Assembly: GCA_913056125.1 (NCBI GenBank)
Contig: CAJXNC010000001.1
Location: 434,001 to 498,000 of the forward strand
Length of the DNA stretch: 64,000 nucleotides
Direction: 5' to 3'
Source of the DNA: an uncultured Altererythrobacter sp.
GTDB lineage: Bacteria > Pseudomonadota > Alphaproteobacteria > Sphingomonadales > Sphingomonadaceae
Part shown: in pieces, positions 44,656 to 52,618 of the stretch
Layout of the letters: every line of letters starts with the position of its first letter
How positions within the stretch are numbered: the stretch's first letter is position 1
Translations under genes and position numbers: made by a program
The notes under the pieces: model-generated
Databases searched by the model: none
The model's input: only the letters and a program-made list of their open reading frames with translations
What the model was told of the DNA's origin: nothing

Positions 44656-45450
44656 ATGAAAACGGACGGGTCCAAGCCTTTGCCAATGGCGCAGAATGCC
44701 GCCGAAACGGTTGCCGCGGTGACCGATGGCGTCGCGCGCCGGATCGAGCTGTCCCGTCGGCCGGCCCCCGAAGATGCCCAGCGTCCGTCCAACTGGCTGT
44801 TCTTCGGCGAAGTGGCTGCTTCGGTCGAACCCCTCCTGCGGCAACTCCGCGATCCACTTGTCCTGCCTGAGGCAGAGCATCCCAAGCTGGTCATGCTGCT
44901 CCCCGGCTTCGGTACGCATCCGCTGCGCATGCGGCACATGGCGCGCACGCTCGAGGCGGCGGGCCATACCGTCAAGCGCTGGGGCACGGGCTTCAACCTC
45001 GGCGCCAGCGAGGAGAGTTTCGGCCTGGTTTCCGAGCGCGTGCGCGAGCTGCACGAACGCTATGGCCGCAAGCTGGTTCTGGTCGGCTGGAGCCTGGGCG
45101 GGATCTTTGCGCGAGAGATTGCCAAGCTCTATCCGGAATGCGTGGAGAAGGTCGTGACCATGGGGTCGCCCTTCAGCCACACGCCTTATTCCAACAATGT
45201 CTGGCGCATTTACGAGCTGATTACCGGCCATCCCGTCGACGAGCCACCCATCGAAATCGACCTGGCTGCAAAGCCGCCGGTGGAAACAGTCGCTTTCTGG
45301 AGTCCGCGGGACGGTATCGTCGCGGCGCGCAGCGCCTGCGGCTTACCGGGGGAGCGCGATCGCGAACGTGCCTTGCGCTGCACCCATATGGGATTCTCCA
45401 ATTCGGAAGAAGCCATCAGGGCAGTTGCCGAGGAACTGGATCGCGACTGA
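44656..45450 (+). CDS. Alpha/beta hydrolase (PGAP1/lipase-like)
   Basis: 264 residues from ATG 44656 with AGAGG five bases upstream (the track uses a GTG two codons earlier). No signal peptide. The fold shows MLLPGFGTHPLRMRHMARTL, the nucleophile elbow VGWSLGGIFARE (GWSLGG, nucleophile Ser), FWSPRDGIV with the likely acid, and a His in CTHMGFSNSEEA. The first 70 residues are extra to the core. It resembles cytosolic lipase/PGAP1-like hydrolases. It precedes the Anbu-associated genes by 72 bp in the same direction and may or may not be cotranscribed with them. Substrate unknown. Confidence 0.85.
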   Translation: MKTDGSKPLPMAQNAAETVAAVTDGVARRIELSRRPAPEDAQRPSNWLFFGEVAASVEPLLRQLRDPLVLPEAEHPKLVMLLPGFGTHPLRMRHMARTLEAAGHTVKRWGTGFNLGASEESFGLVSERVRELHERYGRKLVLVGWSLGGIFAREIAKLYPECVEKVVTMGSPFSHTPYSNNVWRIYELITGHPVDEPPIEIDLAAKPPVETVAFWSPRDGIVAARSACGLPGERDRERALRCTHMGFSNSEEAIRAVAEELDRD

Positions 45451-45522
45451 ATCTTTCCCTTAATAATGCACCCTTGGCGCGGCCGAAGTTCCGTGCCATG
45501 TTGCACTGCAGAAAACGGGAAC

Positions 45523-46953
45523 ATGAGCAGCTCAGACCCAACCAATTTTGACGAGATGCACGGACCGGACGGTTCGATCCGCAGTGCGTATCGCGGCTAC
45601 AACGCCTGGCTCGAGGAGCAGGACAAGTCGTGGATGCGTCGCAAGGGCGCAGAAGCGGAGAGCTTCTTTCGCCGCACCGGCATCACCTTCAATGTCTATG
45701 GCGAGCAAGATGCCGAGGAACGGCTGATTCCCTTCGACATGGTCCCGCGGGTCGTGACCGGAGGCGAATGGCGCAGGCTTTCGCGCGGGATCGAGCAGCG
45801 CGTGCGGGCTCTCAATGCCTTTATGCACGATCTCTACCACCGGCAGGAGATCATCCGCTCGGGCCGCCTGCCGGAAAGGCTGTTCCGCGACAATTCCGCT
45901 TGGCTGCCGCAAATGGTCGGCTTCACCCCGCCGGGCGGTGTCTACACGCATATCGTGGGTATCGACCTTGTCCGTACGGGGCCGGACGAATTCCTCGTGC
46001 TGGAGGACAATGCGCGTACGCCTTCGGGTGTCAGCTACATGCTGGAAAATCGCGAGACGATGATGGCCATGTTCCCCGAGCTCTTTACCCGGGTGAAGGT
46101 CCAGTCCGTCTCGAACTATCCGCGACGCCTCGCTGCCAGCCTCGCCGCCAGCGCGCCTGCAAGTGCCGGTAGCACGCCGAGCATCGCTGTGCTGACGCCG
46201 GGTATCTACAATTCGGCCTATTTCGAACACGCCTTCCTGGCAGACAAGATGGGTGCCGAGCTGGTCGAGGGCAGCGACCTGCGCATCGTCGACGGCAAGG
46301 TGCAGATGCGCACCACGGACGGCTATCGCCCGATCGACGTGCTTTATCGCCGGGTCGATGACGATTTCCTCGATCCGCTGACCTTCAATCCCGACAGTGT
46401 GCTCGGCATTCCGGGCATCATGGATGTCTACCGCGCAGGCAATATCACCATTGCCAATGCGCCGGGCACGGGCGTGGCCGACGACAAGGCGATATATTCC
46501 TTCATGCCCGAGATCGTCGAGTTCTATACCGGCGAGAAGGCGCTGCTGCCCAATGTCGAGACCTGGCGCTGCGCCGATCCGGACAGCCTCAAATATGTGC
46601 TCGACAATCTCGAGGAACTGGTGGTCAAGGAAGTCCACGGTTCGGGCGGCTACGGCATGCTGATCGGCCCGACTTCGTCCAAGAAGGAGATCCGCAAGTT
46701 CCGCGAAAAGCTGCTCGAAAAGCCTGAAAACTACATCGCGCAGCCCACGCTTTCGCTTTCGACCTGCCCGATCTTCACGCGCGATGGCCTTGCCCCGCGC
46801 CATGTCGACTTGCGGCCTTTCGTGCTGTGTTCGCCCGATGGCGTGGACATCACGCCCGGCGGGCTGACCCGCGTGGCGCTCAAGAAGGGCTCGCTGGTGG
46901 TCAATTCCAGCCAGGGCGGCGGGACCAAGGATACGTGGGTGCTCGATGACTGA
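45523..46953 (+). CDS. Circularly permuted ATP-grasp type 2 protein (DUF404/407)
   Basis: 476 residues from ATG 45523 (GGGAAC upstream); the track start adds 19 residues. Family signatures: PFDMVPRVVTGGEWRRLSRG, RDNSAWLPQMVGFTPP, FLVLEDNARTPSGVSYM, YRRVDDDFLDPLTF, KEVHGSGGYGMLIGP and HVDLRPFVLCSPDGVD. The ATP-grasp fold here is circularly permuted and predicted to ligate amino groups to carboxylates (peptide-type bonds). It is the first of four genes that recur together in bacteria: ATP-grasp, alpha-E, transglutaminase, Anbu. It overlaps the alpha-E gene by 8 bp. Confidence 0.93.
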   Translation: MSSSDPTNFDEMHGPDGSIRSAYRGYNAWLEEQDKSWMRRKGAEAESFFRRTGITFNVYGEQDAEERLIPFDMVPRVVTGGEWRRLSRGIEQRVRALNAFMHDLYHRQEIIRSGRLPERLFRDNSAWLPQMVGFTPPGGVYTHIVGIDLVRTGPDEFLVLEDNARTPSGVSYMLENRETMMAMFPELFTRVKVQSVSNYPRRLAASLAASAPASAGSTPSIAVLTPGIYNSAYFEHAFLADKMGAELVEGSDLRIVDGKVQMRTTDGYRPIDVLYRRVDDDFLDPLTFNPDSVLGIPGIMDVYRAGNITIANAPGTGVADDKAIYSFMPEIVEFYTGEKALLPNVETWRCADPDSLKYVLDNLEELVVKEVHGSGGYGMLIGPTSSKKEIRKFREKLLEKPENYIAQPTLSLSTCPIFTRDGLAPRHVDLRPFVLCSPDGVDITPGGLTRVALKKGSLVVNSSQGGGTKDTWVLDD

Positions 46954-47929
46954 GGCTGGCGCCATCACCCCCATGGAGCGCCCCATGCTCGGTCGCGTGG
47001 CGGAGGGCATCTTCTGGATGTACCGCTATCTCGAACGGGCCGAGAATACCGCCCGATTGCTGGCAGCCGGTCATCGCATGACGTTGACCCGCGGGCAGGA
47101 AGAGGCAAGCCAGGAATGGCGATCGGTCCTGACCACGCTAGGCCTGCTGAATGCCTATGACGCGGACCATGACAGCTATACCGGGGCGCAGGTCTGCGAT
47201 TTCGTGCTGCGTTCGAAGAGCAATCCGGAAAGCGTCTACAACATGTTCGAGCGCGCACGCACCAATGCGCGTGCCTGCCGATCGGCCATCACCATGGAAG
47301 TGTGGGAAGCGGTCAATGAAGGCTGGATGACGCTGCGCGACCTGCTGGCGCGGCCCGTGCGCGATGCCAATCTCAACCAGGTGCTCGGCGCCATTCGTCG
47401 GGAAAGCACGCTGGCGCGCGGTGCGACCCATGGCTCGATGCTGCGTAACGAGGTCTATTGCTTCGCTCGCATGGGCACTTTCATCGAGCGTGCCGATGCC
47501 ACTACCCGCATCCTTGACGTCAAATACTACCTGCTTCTGCCCTCGCTGGCCTATGTCGGCACTGTGCTCGATACCAGCCAGTGGGACAATATCCTGCGCT
47601 CGCTTTCGGGAGAACGCGCCTATCGCTGGCTCAATGCGGGCCGGATGGATGCCCGCTCCATGGCCGATTTCCTGATCCTCGATCCGCGTTTTCCGCGAAG
47701 CCTGACCTTCTGCTATGCTACGCTGCGCGAGAACCTGAACGAGCTTGCCCAGTTGCACGGCCGCGAAGGCAAATCGCATGTTGCCATGCGCGAGGCCGAT
47801 GTGAAGCTCGCGGGCAAGACCGTTGAGGATATTTTCGAGCAGGGCCTGCACCAGTTCCTGATCGAGTTCAGGAACAGCAACGCCGCCATTTCAACCGCAA
47901 TCGCCGAGGATTATCGCTTCATCCCCTGA
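46946..47929 (+). CDS. Alpha-E domain protein (DUF403)
   Basis: 327 residues, almost all helix. The family opening MLGRVAEGIFWMYRYLERAENTARL (shown in part), RACRSAITMEVWEAVNEGW, the central EVYCFARMGTFIERADATTRILDVKYYLLLP region and RAYRWLNAGRMDARSMADFLI match the alpha-E family. These proteins always accompany the circularly permuted ATP-grasp enzyme and are predicted to serve as its partner or scaffold. It starts within the last codons of the ATP-grasp gene, so the two are translationally coupled, and is followed by the transglutaminase-like gene after 19 bp. Confidence 0.93.
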   Translation: MTEAGAITPMERPMLGRVAEGIFWMYRYLERAENTARLLAAGHRMTLTRGQEEASQEWRSVLTTLGLLNAYDADHDSYTGAQVCDFVLRSKSNPESVYNMFERARTNARACRSAITMEVWEAVNEGWMTLRDLLARPVRDANLNQVLGAIRRESTLARGATHGSMLRNEVYCFARMGTFIERADATTRILDVKYYLLLPSLAYVGTVLDTSQWDNILRSLSGERAYRWLNAGRMDARSMADFLILDPRFPRSLTFCYATLRENLNELAQLHGREGKSHVAMREADVKLAGKTVEDIFEQGLHQFLIEFRNSNAAISTAIAEDYRFIP

Positions 47930-47948
47930 GGAACCGACGCCACAAACC

Positions 47949-48764
47949 ATGCGCCTTTCGATCCATCATACAACCGCCTATCGCTTCGACGGCCCAGTCA
48001 AGCACGGCGTCCAGCGCCTGCGGCTGACGCCCAAGGAGACGCAGGGCCAGAAGATCCTCGATTGGCAGATGGAATATCAGGGGGCGAAGGAAGAGCTCAC
48101 CTATGACGATCAGAACTTCAACCATGTGACGCTTGTCTCGGTTGAAGAGGGTGCCCGCGAAGTGGTGGTCGCCTGCAAGGGCGTGGTGCATACCGAAGAC
48201 CATTCGGGCGTGATCGGCCATCATGCCGGGCACATGCCGCTCTGGTCCTTCCTCGGCCACACGCCGCTGACCAAGCCGGGCCCCAAGATTCGCCAGCTGA
48301 TCGCCAGCGTCGAACGTAGCGACGAAGGCATGGTGTCGACCTTGCACCGCCTCTCCGCCGCCATTCGCGAGGCGGTCGATTACGGTACCGGCGAAACCCA
48401 TGTCGCCACTACGGCGGAAGAGGCCGTGGAGAGCGGGCTTGGCGTGTGCCAGGACCATGCGCATGTCTTCATCGCCGCCGCGCGCATGCTGGAAATTCCG
48501 GCGCGCTATGTGAGTGGTTATCTGATGATGGATGACCGCATCGAACAGGAAGCGACCCATGCCTGGGCGGAAGCCTGGGTGCAGAACCTTGGCTGGGTCG
48601 GTTTCGACATTTCCAACCAGATCAGCCCCGATCCGCGCTATGTGCGCGTGGCGACCGGGCGCGATTATCGCGATGCCGCGCCGATCACGGGCATGAGCTT
48701 CGGTGCGATCACTGAAGACTTGACGGTCAACCTTGCTGTAGAGCAGCAGACGGTTGAACAATAA
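47949..48764 (+). CDS. Transglutaminase-like cysteine protease family protein
   Basis: 271 residues. The N-terminal bacterial-transglutaminase domain (about 1-95) begins LSIHHTTAYRFDGPVKHGVQ and contains RLRLTPKE-like sequence. The core has the Cys-His-Asp triad: Cys in GVCQDHAHVFIAAARMLEIP, His in ATHAWAEAWV, Asp in GWVGFDISNQI. The family includes transglutaminases and peptidases that hydrolyse or transfer glutamyl amide bonds. In the Anbu cluster it would trim or reverse the bond formed by the ATP-grasp enzyme. It is followed 49 bp later by the Anbu gene. Confidence 0.92.
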   Translation: MRLSIHHTTAYRFDGPVKHGVQRLRLTPKETQGQKILDWQMEYQGAKEELTYDDQNFNHVTLVSVEEGAREVVVACKGVVHTEDHSGVIGHHAGHMPLWSFLGHTPLTKPGPKIRQLIASVERSDEGMVSTLHRLSAAIREAVDYGTGETHVATTAEEAVESGLGVCQDHAHVFIAAARMLEIPARYVSGYLMMDDRIEQEATHAWAEAWVQNLGWVGFDISNQISPDPRYVRVATGRDYRDAAPITGMSFGAITEDLTVNLAVEQQTVEQ

Positions 48765-48813
48765 GAAGGCGCGGATTCGCACCGCGCATTGTCAGGGGTA
48801 TTCTGTTTTTTAA

Positions 48814-49575
48814 ATGACTTATTGCGTTGGCATGGTGCTGGACAAGGGCCTTGTCCTGATGAGCGACACCCGCACCAATTCGGGCGTCGACAACATTTCC
48901 GTATTCCGCAAGATGCACAGCTGGTCCGTGCCGGGCGAACGTTTCATTTCCCTGATGACGGCGGGCAATCTGGCCACCACACAGGCTGTAATCAGCCAGT
49001 TGGAAGAGCGCTCCAAACATCCTGACGACCGGCAGAATTCGCTGCTCGAACTGCCGACCATGTTCCAGGTTGCAGTCGAGGCGGGCAAATTGCTGCGCGA
49101 GACGGTTCGGGCTACGCAGCAGGACAATGGGCCTTCGGGTAATGGCCGCTTCACTGCCAGCATGATCCTCGCCGGGCAGATCGCCGGGATGGAGCCGCGC
49201 CTGTTCCTGATCTACCCGGAAGGCAACTTCATCGAAGCCAGCTTCGACACGCCCTTCTTCCAGATCGGCGAAACCAAATATGGCCGACCGATCCTGATCC
49301 GCGGCTATGACCGGAACATGAGCTTCGAAGATGCGGTGAAGCTGCTCATGGTCAGCTTCGATTCCACGCTCAAGGCCAATCTCTCGGTCGGCCTGCCTTT
49401 CGACCTGATGGTGGTCGAGCGCGACAGTTTCGAACCTCTGCACGAGCGGCGGATCGAGCAGACCGATCCCTATTTCGACGCCATTTCATCGAGTTGGGGC
49501 GACGCGCTGAAGCAGGCCTTCCTCTCGCTGCCCGACTATTCCTTCTACCAGGATAGCGACAAGGCAAGCGGCTGA
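48814..49575 (+). CDS. Anbu: proteasome-like beta-type peptidase (COG3484)
   Basis: 253 residues. It starts MTYCVGMVLDKGLVLMSDTR, which after removal of Met leaves the N-terminal Thr nucleophile of the Ntn-hydrolase superfamily. SDTRTNSGVDNISVFRKMHSW is the Anbu-specific opening, and the catalytic Asp and Lys regions are around residues 18-35. GDALKQAFLSLPDYSFY is the typical C-terminus. Anbu (ancestral beta subunit) is related to HslV and 20S proteasome beta subunits and is held to form open helical assemblies. It usually co-occurs with the three genes just upstream, exactly as here. Physiological substrates remain unknown. Confidence 0.94.
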   Translation: MTYCVGMVLDKGLVLMSDTRTNSGVDNISVFRKMHSWSVPGERFISLMTAGNLATTQAVISQLEERSKHPDDRQNSLLELPTMFQVAVEAGKLLRETVRATQQDNGPSGNGRFTASMILAGQIAGMEPRLFLIYPEGNFIEASFDTPFFQIGETKYGRPILIRGYDRNMSFEDAVKLLMVSFDSTLKANLSVGLPFDLMVVERDSFEPLHERRIEQTDPYFDAISSSWGDALKQAFLSLPDYSFYQDSDKASG

Positions 49576-49583
49576 TCCTGGAG

Positions 49584-49604
49584 GGGTTCTACGCAAGAAC
49601 CCCG
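49584..49604 (+). terminator. Hairpin after the Anbu gene, terminator without T run
   Basis: GGGGTTCT and AGAACCCC form a perfect 8-bp stem with a 5-base loop, 8 bp after the Anbu stop. No oligo-T tract follows, so it could be a transcript end-protecting or weak termination structure rather than a classical terminator. Confidence 0.5.
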
Positions 49605-49781
49605 AGGGGATTGCTCACTAGGTAGACATCCTTTCGGGAGAAGTACCGATTTCCAGTCCACAATGGATGGCAATTGGTGATGGATTTTCGAGGGAGAAAG
49701 CCATCCGGGCGCGCCCAATTGCCCGGATATGGTCGCGACACAAGGTGCCTTGGGCCGGGTAAGGGCGCAAACATTGGGGCC

Positions 49782-50453
49782 ATGGAACAGCGCCTCATCC
49801 TGCACATCGTTGGTGGCGATAGCCGCCTCAGGGCCACACAGTCGCGAACGGCCTATTCGCTTGGCCATCACGCCGAAGTCTATTCCGACCTTGCCGAACT
49901 GATCGCCACTTCGCCGCAGGCGGGCGTGATAATCGCCTGTGACGGGCTTCTCGAAGAGGGTGTCGATCAGCTGCTCGCGCAATTGGGCGATGCCGGCATC
50001 TGGCTACCGGTGGTCGCGGCAAGCCATAATCCCGGTGTCGACGATGTCGTGCAGGCCATCCGGGCCGGTCCGCTCGATTATCTCCGCCTGCCGCTGACGC
50101 GCGAGGAATTCACCCGCATGGCCAGCCATGTGCAGAGCGATGCAGGCCGTCATGCGGAGGCGCGGCGGCGGCTGATCGAGGCGCGTCAGCGAATTGGCAC
50201 GCTAAGCGGACGCGAGCGCGAAGTGCTCGACTGGCTAAGCGAAGGCTGTTCCAACAAGGCGATTGCCCGCGAACTCGCGATCAGCCCGCGCACGGTAGAG
50301 ATCCACCGCGCCAACATGATGGGCAAGCTGGGCGCGCAGCACGCTGCAGAGGCCGTCCGCCTGCGACTTGAAGCGCGCTTCGAAGAGGACGAGCCGGAAG
50401 CGAGCGAGCTTTCGGAGGATGAATGCCCGCGCCGGGGCGGGGCGGGCGGCTGA
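49782..50453 (+). CDS. LuxR/FixJ-type regulator with degenerate receiver domain
   Basis: 223 residues from ATG 49782; the track start at the GTG 49674 adds 36 residues with no family character. The C-terminal HTH is canonical: LSGREREVLDWLSEGCSNKAIARELAIS then PRTVEIHRANMMGKLG. The N-terminal 120 residues have receiver size, but the phosphoacceptor and conserved Lys positions are lost: the acceptor region reads GVIIACDGLLEEG, and the KP motif is replaced by YLRLPLTREE. It is thus probably a pseudo-receiver reading something other than phosphorylation. The C-terminal tail is acidic. It directly follows the Anbu cluster on the same strand, about 206 bp away. Confidence 0.85.
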   Translation: MEQRLILHIVGGDSRLRATQSRTAYSLGHHAEVYSDLAELIATSPQAGVIIACDGLLEEGVDQLLAQLGDAGIWLPVVAASHNPGVDDVVQAIRAGPLDYLRLPLTREEFTRMASHVQSDAGRHAEARRRLIEARQRIGTLSGREREVLDWLSEGCSNKAIARELAISPRTVEIHRANMMGKLGAQHAAEAVRLRLEARFEEDEPEASELSEDECPRRGGAGG

Positions 50454-50462
50454 ACCATCGCC

Positions 50463-51149
50463 TCAACGGCAGAAGGAGGAGCCGTCGATAACGCCCTCGA
50501 CATGGAAGTGATCGCGATGGGCTTCGTTGTAGTCCGGCCCGAGAACCGTGTCGAAGCGCTTGCAGGCGCTGCGCTGGACGGTGCGCAGGAATTCGCGTTC
50601 CGCAGCCGTCCCCGCATGCCAGTCTCCGGCGACGGAAATGCGGCGGCCATCCTCCAGCACGAAACCGGCCACATCGATCGCGCCGGCCGTGGCATGGGCA
50701 GAGCGCCTGCTTGATCCCGCGACATTGCGGCAGTTGTAGGAACCCATGGTCTCGATAGAGCGCACCGGCGAACCGAGGATCTGCCGCGCCGCGCGGTCCA
50801 CGCCGTAACGCGCCCAATTGGCGAATGTGTTCGATAGCTCGCATTGCACCGGGCCGATATTGGCGAGGCTGAGGCTGGCAAAGTCCGATTGCAGCGAAGT
50901 CATCTGCACCGTGCCCACCAGGCTGCAACCCTGGCCGGTATAGGAATCGGGGAGGGTGGTAAAATGCACCCCGGCCTGTCCGAGATCGGTCAGGCACTGG
51001 CGCGTAGGCAGCGAAGCGGTGACCGGCGCGGGCTGGAAGCGTGGCGTGGGAGCTACGGCAGTCCTTGTCTGGCCGCCACGAGCTTCGGGGACGACCGAGC
51101 AGCCACTGGCGAGCAGGGCGAGGAGGGCGATGGAGAATGCGCGTTTCAT
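50463..51149 (-). CDS. Extensin-like lipoprotein
   Basis: 228 residues from ATG 51149, where the lipoprotein signal KRAFSIALLALLASGCS begins; the track adds 11 residues. The mature part is an extensin-like C-terminal domain, structurally M15/VanY-like: SYNCRNVAGSSRRSAHATAGAID carries the H-x6-D-type zinc ligands, and EAHRDHFHVEG the last His. Cys pairs CLTD/GCSL, CEL/NCR, ACKR/SFCR suggest disulfides. It may cut or bind peptidoglycan stem peptides. It converges with the LuxR gene (9 bp) and is divergent from serC. Confidence 0.9.
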   Translation of the reverse strand: MKRAFSIALLALLASGCSVVPEARGGQTRTAVAPTPRFQPAPVTASLPTRQCLTDLGQAGVHFTTLPDSYTGQGCSLVGTVQMTSLQSDFASLSLANIGPVQCELSNTFANWARYGVDRAARQILGSPVRSIETMGSYNCRNVAGSSRRSAHATAGAIDVAGFVLEDGRRISVAGDWHAGTAAEREFLRTVQRSACKRFDTVLGPDYNEAHRDHFHVEGVIDGSSFCR

Positions 51150-51336
51150 GGTGAACGGCATATCCCGCACATGGTTAAGCAAGGCGTGCGCTATTTGGTA
51201 AACGTGCCGCTAACCATTCACAATTTCGGGCGTGTTCCCGCAATCTTGCTTGACTCCTTCGCGCGCCGCTCTAGTGCCGCCGACGGGCCACGCGGTCCCA
51301 ACGCCGCGCGTGCTCTCTGTAAGGAGAGAATACAGT

Positions 51337-52497
51337 ATGAATACCCAACCTACGCTCCGTCCGGAGCGCCCCTTCTTTTCATCCGGTCCCACCTGCAAGC
51401 CTCCCGGCTGGTCTGCCGACAAGCTCGACACCAAGTCGCTTGGTCGCTCGCACCGCAGTAAATACGCCAAGGGCCGCCTGAAATATGCCATCGACCTGAC
51501 CAAGGAACTGCTCGGCATTCCCGACGACTACCTCGTCGGTATCATGCCCGCTTCCGATACCGGCGCGCTGGAATGCGCGATGTGGACGATGCTGGGCGCG
51601 CGCCCCGCGACCGTGGCAGCGTGGGAAAGCTTCGGCAACGTGTGGATCCAGGACGCGGTCAAGCAGCTCAAGCTGCCGAACCTGCAGGTCCTCGATGCCG
51701 ATTACGGTGAAATTCCCGACCTGTCGCAAGTTCCGCAGGAAAACGATGTCGTCTTCACCTGGAACGGCACGACCTCTGGCGCGATGATCCCGAACACGGA
51801 CTGGCTTGAGCCGGGCCGCGCAGGTCTTGCCATCAACGATGCCACCAGCGCCGTTTTCGCCATGGAAATGGACTGGGCCAAGCTCGATGCGACCACGTTC
51901 AGCTGGCAGAAGGTGATGGGCTCGGAAGCCCAGCACGGCATGCTGATCCTCAGCCCCAAGGCTGTCGAGCGCATTGAAAGTTACGATCCGGCATGGCCGC
52001 TGCCCAAGCTCTTCCGCCTCAAGAAGGGCGACAAGATCAACAAGGGCATCTTCGAAGGCGCGACGATCAATACGCCGTCCATGCTGGCGGTCGAGGATTA
52101 CATCTGGGCACTGGAATGGTGCAAGTCGATCGGTGGCCGCCAGGCCATGTTCGACCGGGCCAATGCCAATGCCAAGATCGTCAAGGACTGGATCGAAGCC
52201 ACCCCGTGGTTGCGCAACATGGTCTCCGACCCTGCCAAGCAGACCAATACCGGCGTGTGCATGGTCTTCCAGGGCGAGTACATCGACAGCCTGTCTGCGG
52301 AAGATGCCGCAGCCGTGCCGAAGAAGATCGCCTCCAAGCTGGAAGCGATGGATATCGGCTACGATTTCAACGGCTATCGCGATGCCCCTCCGGGCCTGCG
52401 CATCTGGTGCGGCGGTTCGCTGGAAGCAGAAGACATTCGTCGCCTGCTGCCGTGGATCGAATGGGCTTACGAAGAGCTCAAGGCCGGCAATCTCTGA
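51337..52497 (+). CDS. serC: Phosphoserine aminotransferase
   Basis: 386 residues from ATG 51337, which has an AGGAGA Shine-Dalgarno; the track start 35 codons upstream is not supported. The alphaproteobacterial long-type SerC opening is RPERPFFSSGPTCKPPGWSAD. The PLP lysine probably lies in FSWQKVMGSEAQHGML, with WNGTTSGAMIPNTDW and INDATSAVFAMEMDW around the cofactor. It converts 3-phosphohydroxypyruvate and glutamate to phosphoserine. It precedes serA, the preceding enzyme of the pathway, in the same direction, separated by a hairpin. Confidence 0.97.
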   Translation: MNTQPTLRPERPFFSSGPTCKPPGWSADKLDTKSLGRSHRSKYAKGRLKYAIDLTKELLGIPDDYLVGIMPASDTGALECAMWTMLGARPATVAAWESFGNVWIQDAVKQLKLPNLQVLDADYGEIPDLSQVPQENDVVFTWNGTTSGAMIPNTDWLEPGRAGLAINDATSAVFAMEMDWAKLDATTFSWQKVMGSEAQHGMLILSPKAVERIESYDPAWPLPKLFRLKKGDKINKGIFEGATINTPSMLAVEDYIWALEWCKSIGGRQAMFDRANANAKIVKDWIEATPWLRNMVSDPAKQTNTGVCMVFQGEYIDSLSAEDAAAVPKKIASKLEAMDIGYDFNGYRDAPPGLRIWCGGSLEAEDIRRLLPWIEWAYEELKAGNL

Positions 52498-52512
52498 TCG
52501 CTGACTAGCGTA

Positions 52513-52533
52513 GGCCCGCCAGCCCGGCGGGCC
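52513..52533 (+). terminator. GC-rich hairpin between serC and serA
   Basis: GGCCCGCC and GGCGGGCC form a perfect 8-bp stem around AGCCC, 15 bp after the serC stop. No T tract follows, so readthrough into serA is likely; it may act as a partial terminator or mRNA-stability element within a serC-serA transcript. Confidence 0.5.
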
Positions 52534-52618
52534 GCGCATTCACCCCTTTCAAGACATTCATCGCCGGTCGACGCCCGAAATCCCTTTTGCGCACCGGCGA
52601 TCCACATGGAGAAATCCC

